Source: Frigoriflavimonas asaccharolytica | GTDB taxonomy: Bacteria > Bacteroidota > Bacteroidia > Flavobacteriales > Weeksellaceae | Direction of reading: 5' to 3' | Assembly: GCF_013294015.1 (NCBI RefSeq) | Contig: NZ_JABSNO010000027.1 | Span: 1-46,010, forward strand | Length of the DNA: 46,010 bases | Part shown: positions 16,048 to 24,876 of the stretch, piece by piece | Layout of the letters: each line of letters starts with the position of its first letter | Numbering within the stretch: position 1 is the stretch's first letter | Made by a program: the position numbers and the translations under genes | The notes under the pieces: model-generated | What the model was told of the DNA's origin: nothing | Database searches by the model: none | Seen by the model: the letters and a program-made list of their open reading frames with translations, nothing else

Positions 16048-17596
16048 ATGTTTTTAATTTAGTTAGCCATATCAATCCAAGAACATCTTTATCCTCTGCA
16101 ACAATTCTTTCATAATCATAATCAAGAAAATTTCGAGGAGAATTATTATAATATTTCATTAAATCTATCTCTCCTCCTTCTGTTGGATAACTAACGCCTC
16201 CTTCACTTAAAGGCTTTGTATCAGAATATCCAGAACTTCCTTTATGCTTATATGAATAATCAGCACTACCACCTCCACCTTCAGAATAAGATCGTAATAA
16301 AGTATGCCCTATTTCGTGAGCACAAGTATATGCATATTCCATATCCACTTTGCTTTTTCCATTTTTATATAAAGGTACATTATCAATATAAAACCATGAT
16401 TCTTTAAATAAAAAATGTGACTCTGCTTTATAAACATTATTTACATATCCTATGTTATAGTATATTGTTTCACTTAACGGAACGTAAGGTATATATTGTG
16501 CAAGGTTTGCTAAAAAAGACTTAAATCCACTTACACAACCAGGGTTATTAGACCTTCCCCAGAAATAGTTTGTGTTATATAATAAGTCAACATCATCCAT
16601 CGTTTTTTCTGTAGTATTTACTGTATTAATAAAAACTTCATAGGAATCATCTGCAATTTTCACATCTTTTGCTTCTGCATGGTTTTTATTTCTCCCCCAA
16701 TGATAATTAAGCCCATCAATCGCTAATTTTTCAAGATCTGCAAAACTTTTTGTTCTCGTTTTGATAATTGGTTTGCCAGCGATTATCGAGGTAGATGGTA
16801 TCTTGTCCCAATCACATTCCTTCAAAGGAACTCGAATTTTTGGATCTGGATCAATGTCTCTGGTTCTGCAGTCCAACCCCTCTTCGCCACCATCTTTTAA
16901 ATTGACTCGCAAAGTGGTTTCAATTTTTAAATTATTACCATCTATTTTTACATCTACCCAATCTACCTTTTTATGCGTAAACTTTATAGGTTTTTCTATT
17001 GCAAAACTTTTTTTCTTGAATTCTGCCTGACCAGTAACGCTTACATTGAGCCCGTTTTCACTTTTCATTAATGCGCTATCGTAAATGTTATTGATATCAA
17101 AACCATCCCATGAAACAATATATTCTCCTTGTGGCCAAAATCTTTTAATTGGGGATATTGGTTCTTCAGAATTTGATGGTGAAACTTTCTGCCTTTTACT
17201 TATTATTACAACTTCTTCTATTTCTCTAGAACTGGAAAATAATTCGTAGATCAATATATCTCCAGATTTTATATTTAAATCCCATTGATTAACGCCGTTA
17301 CCTGTTATAATTAATTTAAATTTAATTTTGTCATTTTCTGGTTCACCTTTATAATTTGGAATTCCAAGTGGTACAAAGTCATCTTCAATTAATTATAGTT
17401 CAATATCAAAATCTGGTTCATCATTATAGGGCGTTTCAGGTGGTGTTTCTGGCTCTTCATACAAAACACCACCTTCTTTCCCAACTTGAATTATCTTTTT
17501 TGCGGAATAATTCTCAATATTTTCCTTCGAATATATTTTATAACTTTTCCCTACAATTTTTGTTACGTTTCCTTTAACTATTCGTGTTCTGCTCAT
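16028..17596 (-). pseudogene. T6SS metallopeptidase effector interrupted by an in-frame stop
   Basis: The frame from ATG 17596 to stop 16028 is open for 522 codons except for one TAA at 17393-17395, after residue 67 (...D-F-D-I-E-L). Segment 1 (residues 1-50) is the shared MSRTRIVKG domain; then a beta-rich region; then a zinc-peptidase domain with A-H-E-I-G-H (HExxH; about residues 427-431), Y-S-Y-K-H-K-G-S giving a possible third ligand, and a Met-turn-like G-E-I-D-L-M-K-Y-Y. The downstream part has no good start of its own (the first frame start is TTG). It starts 11 bp after a truncated vgrG copy and overlaps its lipoprotein by 20 bp. The stop could be a real mutation or a sequencing error. 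Confidence 0.75.
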
Positions 17597-18255
17597 TATT
17601 AAAATATTTAATAATTATTCCCTTTTTCAGCACTGCTATTTTTTACTTCTTTATCAGAATGATGCTCATAATTTTCTTTAGTTTGTACCGTTACTTTGCC
17701 TTCACTCACTTCATTCCTCTCCATCTTCGTCTCACTATGCACATCACCTTCAATCATTTCCATTAGTTTTCCTGTAATAAACATACTTGCATCGCCCATA
17801 ACAGAAGTCATTTTCATAGCTCCAATATTCTGTGTAGAATTCATACCTATATTTTGACTGTTATTCATTCCAATCATTTCACTGGCATTCATTCCCACAT
17901 TCGTAGTCATATTCTCACCCACATTGATATTCATATTCTTGCAATTCAGAGTCATTGTTTCTGGTGCAGTAATATTAATATTGCTTCCTGTGGTATCCAA
18001 GTGAATTTCATTTCCAGATTTATCTGTGATAATGATGCTTTCATCTTCTGTAAAAATAATGCGGTGTCCACTTCGGGTTTGGATAGATTTCACACGATTG
18101 CTCGCGCCACCACCCAAACCAACTTTCCCATGAAACATGCCACCCATTACAAAAGGACGATCCGGATGATTATGTACAAAACCAACCATCACTTGATCGC
18201 CAACTTCGGGAATTGCTACATAACCACGGTTTTGAGAAACTTGGTCTGTGCCAAT
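17420..18255 (-). repeat. direct repeat copy B: vgrG 3' end plus effector 5' end
   Basis: Partner of the 21405-22241 repeat. Protein-level differences are few (for example S-I-Q-T-R-S-G-H-R-I against S-I-M-T-R-S-G-H-K-V), so the duplication is recent or kept similar by gene conversion. Confidence 0.8.
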
Positions 18256-18264
18256 TTCAATCAT
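17608..18264 (-). pseudogene. vgrG: 5'-truncated vgrG copy (C-terminal third)
   Basis: From T-D-Q-V-S-Q-N-R-G-Y onward (about 213 residues) it is nearly identical to the C-terminus of the complete VgrG at 21594-23555, including the N-V-G-E-N-M beta-helix-type repeats and the tail ending G-N-N-Y. Homology stops abruptly near 18255, where unrelated sequence begins. It lacks the gp27-like base, so it cannot form a spike tip alone. The downstream 11 bp spacer and the effector N-terminal segment are duplicated too, giving about 835 bp of direct repeat with 21405-22241. Confidence 0.85.
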
Positions 18265-18293
18265 TGACTCCCGGTATATACGCTTAAAATGGT

Positions 18294-18527
18294 CTATTTC
18301 ATTTGCTTTTTATAAAAAATGAAACGGTATAAGACTACAATAACTATTATGTAAAATATATTAAACGCTACTAACTCTACAAGGACTAAAAATAAACCTC
18401 CAAAACCTTCCATAACGCTACCTGGGCCTGATTTTGAAGGAGTGGAATATGCTAAATGTAAAAACAATAGGAACGTGGCAAATATTTCTAAAATGATTGC
18501 CAATAGTATAAATAAAAATTTCTTCAT
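18294..18527 (-). CDS. small two-helix membrane protein, possible immunity accessory
   Basis: 77 residues. Two strong hydrophobic segments at about residues 3-27 and 43-70 are separated by a glycine-rich loop (S-G-P-G-S-V-M-E-G-F-G-G). Family not recognised. It overlaps the upstream lipoprotein gene by 4 bp (ATGA). It sits after the lipase-type effector and its lipoprotein. A membrane protein in this place could be part of immunity against a lipid-degrading effector, but that is inference. Confidence 0.6.
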   Translation of the reverse strand: MKKFLFILLAIILEIFATFLLFLHLAYSTPSKSGPGSVMEGFGGLFLVLVELVAFNIFYIIVIVVLYRFIFYKKQMK

Positions 18528-19441
18528 TTCTTTTTTGGCCTTATCATAAATAGACCACCATGGCTGAAATAGGTACCGCCATCTATCATTTTATTGTTAT
18601 GATAATCTTGTTCTATAAATATAATGCTATCATTTCCACCTTCGGATGTTGGTCTTTGGTAAAAGGTGGAGAGATTTCCCAATCCATCTCCAAAACGCCG
18701 ATAAACCAATGAATCTCCACCGGGAAGACCTACCCTGATAATGTAAGTTCCCAAAGTAAAGTCTTTGGGTGCGCCAATTGCATCGCTTATGGAACCTACT
18801 TTTTTTCTTGGTACATAAAATTGTTTTACATAATCTGGCGGATTAGGGTTTAATCGCATAGATATTAAACGTAGTGGTGACAGTTTTTCGGGGTAGTTTT
18901 TATTTATCCAACCATGTCGCCACCTACTCATTCTATACCATTCATTTTTATAAAAATAATAGAGATTCACACTGCTATATTTAACAATAGATGCTTTGTT
19001 ATAAAATTCAATATGTTTCTTTCTGTATAACATCGTATCAGCATCTTTTGGTGGGACATCTGGAGTTATATCAATAAAATATCTTTTAATTCTATCACCA
19101 TTTTCTAACCAAAAATTATATTGGTCTCCTCTATATGTAAAACTATCATTGAGATCAAACAAACTGTATCTATTCATTGAGTCTTTAAATTTTCCACCTT
19201 TATTGTACTTATAGTAAATTCCACCTGTAATAATGAATTCTTTATTTATACTGTCCCACAAAGGTTCGCTTCCTTTCACAATTTCTACCACTTGATAATT
19301 CTTCGTTTCTTTTAATTGATGAAGAAACGGAATATGTCCGTACTTATCATTTTTTTCCTTCTTCTCACAAGAGCATAATAAGATTAATATTATAATTAAA
19401 AAACTACATTTCGTATTTAATATTTTGGACCAACTGGCCAT
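18524..19441 (-). CDS. lipoprotein, predicted immunity to the lipase-type effector
   Basis: About 305 residues from the ATG at 19441 (an ATG at 19462 is also possible). A hydrophobic stretch F-L-I-I-I-L-I-L-L-C-S-C ends in a lipobox, followed by E-K-K-E-K-N-D-K. The mature part is about 280 residues of mixed beta-type sequence with no recognised family, ending I-R-P-K-K-K. The gene overlaps the effector 3' end by 25 bp and the next membrane protein by 4 bp, so the three are translationally coupled. Periplasmic anchoring matches an effector that attacks lipids from the periplasm. The role is inferred. Confidence 0.65.
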   Translation of the reverse strand: MASWSKILNTKCSFLIIILILLCSCEKKEKNDKYGHIPFLHQLKETKNYQVVEIVKGSEPLWDSINKEFIITGGIYYKYNKGGKFKDSMNRYSLFDLNDSFTYRGDQYNFWLENGDRIKRYFIDITPDVPPKDADTMLYRKKHIEFYNKASIVKYSSVNLYYFYKNEWYRMSRWRHGWINKNYPEKLSPLRLISMRLNPNPPDYVKQFYVPRKKVGSISDAIGAPKDFTLGTYIIRVGLPGGDSLVYRRFGDGLGNLSTFYQRPTSEGGNDSIIFIEQDYHNNKMIDGGTYFSHGGLFMIRPKKK

Positions 19442-21582
19442 GGATTTGTTGCTTTTTCCCATTCTCTTTCTAATTTTCGTTTTTCTTTCCTTGCTTCTTC
19501 GTCCTGGCGGTTAAGTTCTAATTTTGCGATATTTACCCATTTTTCTACTTCGGTATTGAATGCTATTTTTGGGTTAATTAATCTAGTTGCTCCCAGATTT
19601 TTTACATAATTTGCTTCAAACTCCTTTTTGAATTTGAATTCATTTTGAATTTTTTTATAATCTTCTGAAATACTATCTTTTGATTTATCATTATAAATTC
19701 GATTAAAATATTTAATATCATAATCAACTCGATAAAATAATCTATCATTATCCTCGCTTGCTTTCAATATTCTGTCCCAAATAGTACGACCATTTTCCAT
19801 AGGCCAATCTGGGTTTCGGGTTTTACCATCTGGTAGATTAAAGATCTCTGGGCGGTTTATATACCCTACCGGTGCAAAGTGTGCTTCCAATTCTACATGG
19901 TGCATCCACACATACCTTGCCATCATTTCCGTATGAGAATCTGCCACTTTTGCATACTCCATTGCTTTATCTGCAAATAATAGAATATTTTCTTCCTTTA
20001 TATAGACTTCACCAGTTTCCCATTCTTCTTTATATTTTATTTCATAACCAACTGCTTTTTTCTTAAATATTTCATGATATTTGCAAAATTCTTCACACCA
20101 ACTAGAATAGGTGGTTTTTAAGTAAGTTACATTTTCAGGGTTTTGCTTATTTACTAAAATTCTGGTATTCAGACATCCTTTGTCATAGCCAGTTATGTTT
20201 ATTGTATAATCACTATTTGGTGTTAAACCACCTTTCATGCTGAATACAGTCCAATTTTTCCAACCAAATAAGGTAGAATCATCTTCACTACCATTGGCAT
20301 TTGCTATTCCCGGAATGTCCCCATCAATCATCACAGTGTCTGCTCTATCATTAGAAAAAGTAAATTGCACAGCTCTTTTTTTAAGTTTGTTCCATCCGTC
20401 TGTTCCTAATATTTGTGCAGTCCATTCATCAATACCATACTTATGCTTGTTTCTATCTTGGGTATATACATGTGCTAATGCTGGTGCAAAAGGTGTTATA
20501 GCATGTTCTACTTTGGTAGCTGTATTATAAATTTCTTGTAATATTCGAGGAGAATTGCCGCCAACTTCCAAAACTTCAGTTTTAAACCATTTATAGGTGT
20601 TATAGTCAGTCATATATTTACCAACTTGTTCTCGGTTTTTATCATATTTTTCTTCAGACCATAAAGAAACTGGTTGGTGGATTCCCAATAATACTAGATT
20701 CACTGCCATTTCCTCCCAACCTCTCTCAGCGGCATAATACATTGCGCCAATACATGCACCAACAGCTACAGCAGCTCCCTCGCTATGCCCTACAAATGTA
20801 AGTGGACGATATGCTGGAGAATAGCTCTCTGCATTGGGATTTTTTTCTTTCTCCTTCTCTACTTCTTCTTTTGTTTTTAATTTCCAGTTTTTTACTGCCC
20901 AATGATATCCAAGTGTTATGGCGTGGCACTCTCTTTCCCAAGCAGGCGAACCCATACCGTGAGAACCATTTATATAACTGTCTCTTTTTTCCGCATTGAA
21001 ATATGTTGTATATAAGTCTGCAGTTTCCCCAAAATTTCTATAATCATTCCAATATCCTTTAAATTTTTTGAGCGCTTCCTTATAGGATGTGTCTTTCTTC
21101 TTTATTGTAGCGCCACCGGTAATAGGAATTTTTTTCCAATCAAATCCCAAAACATATTCTTCCTGTGGCTTTCCTTCAGCTTCCAAAATATCGGAAGAAT
21201 TCATAATATCTTTATCTAAATCGGATGGATGAAGATCTGAATTATCTTCTCCAGATTTGTGATGCGTATTTTCCCCATCTGATAGATACCATGGTTTTTC
21301 TTCCATTCCTACAGTTACGTTAAAAGCTGCATCTATTGCACCTCCAGTTCCACTATGGAAACCATTACAAAAAATTACTTCTCCTTTTAATATTGGTGCC
21401 TCACCATAGACTATAGGAATTTCAGGTGGTGTTTCTGGCTCTCCATACAAAACACCACCTTCTTTCCCAACTTGAATTATCTTTTTTGCAGAATAATTTT
21501 CAATATTTTCTTTCGAGTATATTTTATAGCTCTTTCCAACAATTTTTGTAACGCTTCCTTTAACTATTCGTGTTCTACTCAT
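19417..21582 (-). CDS. T6SS lipase/alpha-beta hydrolase effector with MSRTRIVKG N-terminus
   Basis: 721 residues. Residues 1-50 are the shared delivery segment. The catalytic part looks like an alpha/beta hydrolase: an oxyanion-type loop F-C-N-G-F-H-S-G-T-G-G near residues 71-81, the nucleophile elbow F-V-G-H-S-E-G-A with Ser267, and a candidate acid in N-D-R-A-D near residue 412. A catalytic His is not certain (candidates near residues 570-590). GxSxG lipase effectors (Tle families) are known T6SS toxins that hydrolyse membrane phospholipids. It starts 11 bp after the complete vgrG and is followed by a coupled lipoprotein and membrane protein. It is the only effector here with an intact, directly VgrG-linked position. 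Confidence 0.75.
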   Translation of the reverse strand: MSRTRIVKGSVTKIVGKSYKIYSKENIENYSAKKIIQVGKEGGVLYGEPETPPEIPIVYGEAPILKGEVIFCNGFHSGTGGAIDAAFNVTVGMEEKPWYLSDGENTHHKSGEDNSDLHPSDLDKDIMNSSDILEAEGKPQEEYVLGFDWKKIPITGGATIKKKDTSYKEALKKFKGYWNDYRNFGETADLYTTYFNAEKRDSYINGSHGMGSPAWERECHAITLGYHWAVKNWKLKTKEEVEKEKEKNPNAESYSPAYRPLTFVGHSEGAAVAVGACIGAMYYAAERGWEEMAVNLVLLGIHQPVSLWSEEKYDKNREQVGKYMTDYNTYKWFKTEVLEVGGNSPRILQEIYNTATKVEHAITPFAPALAHVYTQDRNKHKYGIDEWTAQILGTDGWNKLKKRAVQFTFSNDRADTVMIDGDIPGIANANGSEDDSTLFGWKNWTVFSMKGGLTPNSDYTINITGYDKGCLNTRILVNKQNPENVTYLKTTYSSWCEEFCKYHEIFKKKAVGYEIKYKEEWETGEVYIKEENILLFADKAMEYAKVADSHTEMMARYVWMHHVELEAHFAPVGYINRPEIFNLPDGKTRNPDWPMENGRTIWDRILKASEDNDRLFYRVDYDIKYFNRIYNDKSKDSISEDYKKIQNEFKFKKEFEANYVKNLGATRLINPKIAFNTEVEKWVNIAKLELNRQDEEARKEKRKLEREWEKATNPWPVGPKY

Positions 21583-22241
21583 TATTAAAATATTTAATAA
21601 TTATTCCCTTTTTCAGCACTGCTATTTTTTACTTCTTTATCAGAATGATGCTCATAATTTTCTTTAGTTTGTACCGTTACTTTGCCTTCACTCACTTCAT
21701 TTCTCTCCATCTTCGTCTCACTATGCACATCACCTTCAATCATTTCCATTAGTTTTCCGGTAATAAACATACTTGCATCGCCCATCACAGAAGTCATTTT
21801 CATTGCTCCAATATTCTGCGTAGAATTCATACCTATATTTTGACTGTTATTCATTCCAATCATTTCACTGGCATTCATTCCCACATTCGTAGTCATATTC
21901 TCACCCACATTGATGTTCATATTCTTGCAATTCAGCGTCATTGTTTCCGGTGCTGTAATATTGATATTGCTTCCAGTGGTATCTAAATGTATCTCATTTC
22001 CAGATTTATCTGTGATGATAATGCTTTCATCTTCCGTGAAAATTACTTTATGTCCACTTCTCGTCATGATGGATTTCACACGATTGCTCGCGCCACCACC
22101 CAAACCAACTTTCCCATGAAACATGCCACCCATTACAAAAGGACGATCCGGATGATTATGTACAAAACCAACCATCACCTGATCGCCAACTTCTGGGATG
22201 GCAACATAACCACGGTTTTGGGAAACTTGGTCTGTTCCACC
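21405..22241 (-). repeat. direct repeat copy A: vgrG 3' end plus effector 5' end
   Basis: About 835 bp nearly identical to 17420-18255. It spans the vgrG C-terminal coding part, the 11-bp spacer and the effector N-terminal segment. The offset is 3986 bp. Unequal crossing-over between the copies would delete the lipase module and put the metallopeptidase next to vgrG. Confidence 0.8.
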
Positions 22242-23555
22242 TGCATCGGGACTCATCATTCTTATGAAATCTGTCGTGTCATGCAATTGCCAATCAAATT
22301 TTACCGTGATTCTGCCTTGACCTTGCGGATCTGAGTTCGAGATTACCGTTGCCATTTGTGGTTGGGCAATTGGTTGTGTAAATTCCGGCGTTGGTAGAAA
22401 ACCTGTATCACTTGCAATCGCTTTGAAAGTTCCTGCATAATGTCCCAAAGTATCCACATCATGCGTGGTTTCTACAATCATTAATCTGGTGAAATAACTC
22501 GTTTTGTTGCTGTCTTCTTTGCGCATTTCCAGATCTACCACGCAACCTGGATACAAAAATGGAATGCTCGTAGTTCCGCTCACATTCAAAACCTCCACGG
22601 CTTTGCTTCCGGCTGCACTCATTTGAGAATTCACCACATCTTTGTCTGTGGTGGCGCGGATTGGGGCTATTTGTAAAGCTGGTGTGCGGAAAATTCCGCT
22701 TTCAGAATCATTTTTTTTGTAGGCGATGCTCGCTAAATCACTTTTGTGTTTTGCGGGTGTGGTTCCAGAAGTTAGTTTTGCGTGCTGACTGCTGTTGTAG
22801 CCGTAAAATTGAGGCTTTGTATGCACGGCTTTTATTTCGATTTTAATATCGTTCACATTGCTGCCATAGACCAATTTTAAGGCTTGATTTTGTGGTGGCA
22901 ATTTGCCAAAATGCAAAACTTCGCCATCATAATAAAACTGCTCGCCATACGCTTCTGCCATTCTTGCGAGGTAGTTGTAGTGCGTTTCGTTGTATTGCGC
23001 GCTGTAAATAATTTCAGAATAATCATTGGCATCTACGCGAATATCGTAGTAGCCAGCTTTGATGCCTTCTTTGATGAGTTGATTGGCAATGATGCTCATA
23101 TTCACAGATTGTTTGCCGCCAAAACTTTGGGTATGTGGCGCAGCATCCAACAAAATTGTGGGACTGTAACCTGAAAGTACAATATTTCCTAAACCGCTTT
23201 GCTCCTGCGTGTAGCTCACTTCTGTGATTACTCCTACAAAAGTTCTCTCCGGACTATCTGGAATATCTTTATATTTTTGAACGATGGTAATTCTTTTACC
23301 TAAAAATTCATTGGAAGATTCCAAATTGTGATTCTCTCTGTTACCTAAAGAATCATGCGCCAAAATCATCTCAAAACGGTGGTGTTTGCTGCTATTTTGG
23401 CTTAGTTTAAAGTGTTTGTAATGTTTGATTACTTTACCTTCTATCACGATGAGTAATTTCACCAATCTATTGATCCCGAAAACCTGACTGGCAGAAATAG
23501 AACTCGCACTATTATCTGGTTGAAAAGTAGGTTTTGTGCCGTTTGCTGTTGCCAT
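21594..23555 (-). CDS. vgrG: type VI secretion VgrG (TssI) spike protein
   Basis: 653 residues, full length for Bacteroidota VgrG. The N-terminal half is the gp27-like base (V-K-L-L-I-V-I-E-G-K, Y-S-P-T-I-L-L-D-A). An OB-fold gp5-like domain begins near A-T-V-I-S-N-S-D-P-Q-G-Q-G-R-I (about residue 395) and includes S-Q-N-R-G-Y-V-A-I-P-E-V-G-D-Q-V. The C-terminal repeats N-V-G-E-N-M-T-T-N-V-G-M form the tapering beta-helix, and the tail is highly charged. It forms the tip of the T6SS tube and carries effectors. It lies downstream of tssD in the same direction and 11 bp before the lipase effector. Its last 640 bp or so are duplicated at 17608-18255. Confidence 0.95.
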   Translation of the reverse strand: MATANGTKPTFQPDNSASSISASQVFGINRLVKLLIVIEGKVIKHYKHFKLSQNSSKHHRFEMILAHDSLGNRENHNLESSNEFLGKRITIVQKYKDIPDSPERTFVGVITEVSYTQEQSGLGNIVLSGYSPTILLDAAPHTQSFGGKQSVNMSIIANQLIKEGIKAGYYDIRVDANDYSEIIYSAQYNETHYNYLARMAEAYGEQFYYDGEVLHFGKLPPQNQALKLVYGSNVNDIKIEIKAVHTKPQFYGYNSSQHAKLTSGTTPAKHKSDLASIAYKKNDSESGIFRTPALQIAPIRATTDKDVVNSQMSAAGSKAVEVLNVSGTTSIPFLYPGCVVDLEMRKEDSNKTSYFTRLMIVETTHDVDTLGHYAGTFKAIASDTGFLPTPEFTQPIAQPQMATVISNSDPQGQGRITVKFDWQLHDTTDFIRMMSPDAGGTDQVSQNRGYVAIPEVGDQVMVGFVHNHPDRPFVMGGMFHGKVGLGGGASNRVKSIMTRSGHKVIFTEDESIIITDKSGNEIHLDTTGSNINITAPETMTLNCKNMNINVGENMTTNVGMNASEMIGMNNSQNIGMNSTQNIGAMKMTSVMGDASMFITGKLMEMIEGDVHSETKMERNEVSEGKVTVQTKENYEHHSDKEVKNSSAEKGNNY

Positions 23556-23567
23556 AATTTTATTTTT

Positions 23568-23629
23568 GATGATGAAAGATGGTTGATTGTTGATTGTGGA
23601 TGGTTGATGATTGATGATTGATGATTGAA
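23568..23629. repeat. low-complexity GATTGTTGATTG-type repeat
   Basis: Degenerate tandem units of TTGATGATTGATGATTG kind just upstream of vgrG. Such short degenerate repeats are common between genes in Flavobacteriia. Copy number may vary. Confidence 0.6.
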
Positions 23630-23721
23630 TTTACTAAAGAGAAATCATAAATTCTCGAATCTCGTTTCTCAAAAATAAAGATTAAATTTTGAAAATCGAT
23701 TGATAATTTTTCAAATAAACC

Positions 23722-23770
23722 AAAAAATCCCAACGAAACCTGCAAATCGCAACTCCATTGGGAATTTTTT
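23722..23770 (-). terminator. terminator between tssD and vgrG
   Basis: Arms around TCCCAA/TTGGGA with A and T runs on both sides (23722-23733 and 23758-23770) can form a hairpin followed by a U-run when read on the minus strand. It would end or attenuate tssD transcription, allowing excess of the tube protein over VgrG. Confidence 0.5.
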
Positions 23771-23808
23771 AGATTAAATTAACCTTGAATTAATAAGAAT
23801 TTTACTCC

Positions 23809-24216
23809 TTATTTCCCTGGCCAAACTCCTTCGTAAGCTGATGTACCGTAATCAATTTGCTCTGCACTTACCACGAAAGAAATCAACATATTGTCTTGGT
23901 CAATTGCGTCAAATGCTACTTCATGTTGGATTACGTATCCGTTGTTCCATTTCAAAGCGATCAAAGTTCCTTCTTCATGAGATTTATTAAAGGTAATTTC
24001 ACCAGTTGTTGGTTTGTATTTTCCGTTTAATAAACTTTCTAATACGTGCGCATCTTCTGTTGCTTCAATCGTAATTTTAATTAAAGCATTACTTGGATCT
24101 GAAGCTACACGACCAGAAACGTCTGTTGATCTTGATACACTGTAGTTAAGTTTTAACACTTTTTGTTCTGATCCTCCGTTGAATTTCAAAACTCCTCTTG
24201 AATTGTTAGCTGCCAT
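23809..24216 (-). CDS. tssD: type VI secretion tube protein TssD (Hcp), Bacteroidota type
   Basis: 135 residues from the ATG at 24216 (MAANNSRGVLKFNG), chosen because the upstream extension is not conserved-looking and lies over the promoter. The sequence K-V-L-K-L-N-Y-S-V-S-R-S-T-D-V-S-G-R-V-A-S-D-P is a hallmark of the Bacteroidota T6SS subtype iii tube protein. It forms hexameric rings that stack to a tube and is secreted in large amounts. It stands before vgrG with a terminator between. No sheath or baseplate genes are in the window, so the rest of the apparatus must be elsewhere. The upstream promoter carries a strong palindrome at 24294-24315. Confidence 0.93.
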   Translation of the reverse strand: MAANNSRGVLKFNGGSEQKVLKLNYSVSRSTDVSGRVASDPSNALIKITIEATEDAHVLESLLNGKYKPTTGEITFNKSHEEGTLIALKWNNGYVIQHEVAFDAIDQDNMLISFVVSAEQIDYGTSAYEGVWPGK

Positions 24217-24266
24217 AATTTCTAAGTTTTTGTTGTTAGTTAAATTGTTTATCTGATTTGATATTT

Positions 24267-24315
24267 CAAAGATAAAACACATTTTCTAGAATCTTTGTAG
24301 TAGTTCTACTACAAA
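24267..24315 (-). promoter_or_regulatory. tssD promoter with a 22-bp perfect palindrome
   Basis: Perfect arms TTTGTAGTAG (24294-24303) and CTACTACAAA (24306-24315) flank two bases. On the minus strand the palindrome ends 19 bp before a TATCTTTG -7 box (24267-24274), so it covers the -33 region. It looks like an operator for a dimeric regulator of T6SS expression. Confidence 0.6.
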
Positions 24316-24876
24316 AATTGAAAATATTAGGCATTCTTCGCCAAAAAAATCTAAAAAGTTTGATGGAATTTATTGTAATATATTAATTTACAGATATTTG
24401 CAAAAAGTGGTGATTTGCGCAATTTGGGATTTTAGAGTTTCTAAATTTTTTTTCATCGGTTAAGAAAAAATAATGCTAATTAATTGAAAGCAAAGCTGTT
24501 ATTAGATAAATATAATGTTTTTGGTCTATGTGAATTTTCGTTCATAACGGTGTTTATCCTACTAAACTTCCTACAAAATCATCCTCAAATTGCAGTAAAA
24601 GCGTAATCGCTTATTATAGAAATACAAGTTATCAATACTCATTATTCTAGCTTTTTAATTCTCAATATTCAACACGTTATCTTATTATTGATCAAAGAAA
24701 ACCTTCCTTCGTCGATAGTACAAAACGAGGAGAATTATAATCGATTACGCAAAGAATAGATGCATCAAGTTTTACGGAAAATTATTAACTTCACAAGTTT
24801 AAAATGAGATAGAACGCATCAATACAAAAAGGTGTTGTGGATATCTTACTAAAAACGATTAAACTTTACTAATGCT
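24316..24876. other. intergenic, no gene seen
   Basis: The stretch between the tssD promoter and the SRAP gene has no supported open frame. It is AT-rich and has no hairpin I would call. No copy of the ATTTGT-type SOS dyad was found upstream of the SRAP gene. Confidence 0.5.

Noticed and set aside
23560-23745. 61-codon minus-strand frame before vgrG
   Set aside because: It is mostly translated from the low-complexity GATTGTTGATTG repeat and a leader; no protein family features.
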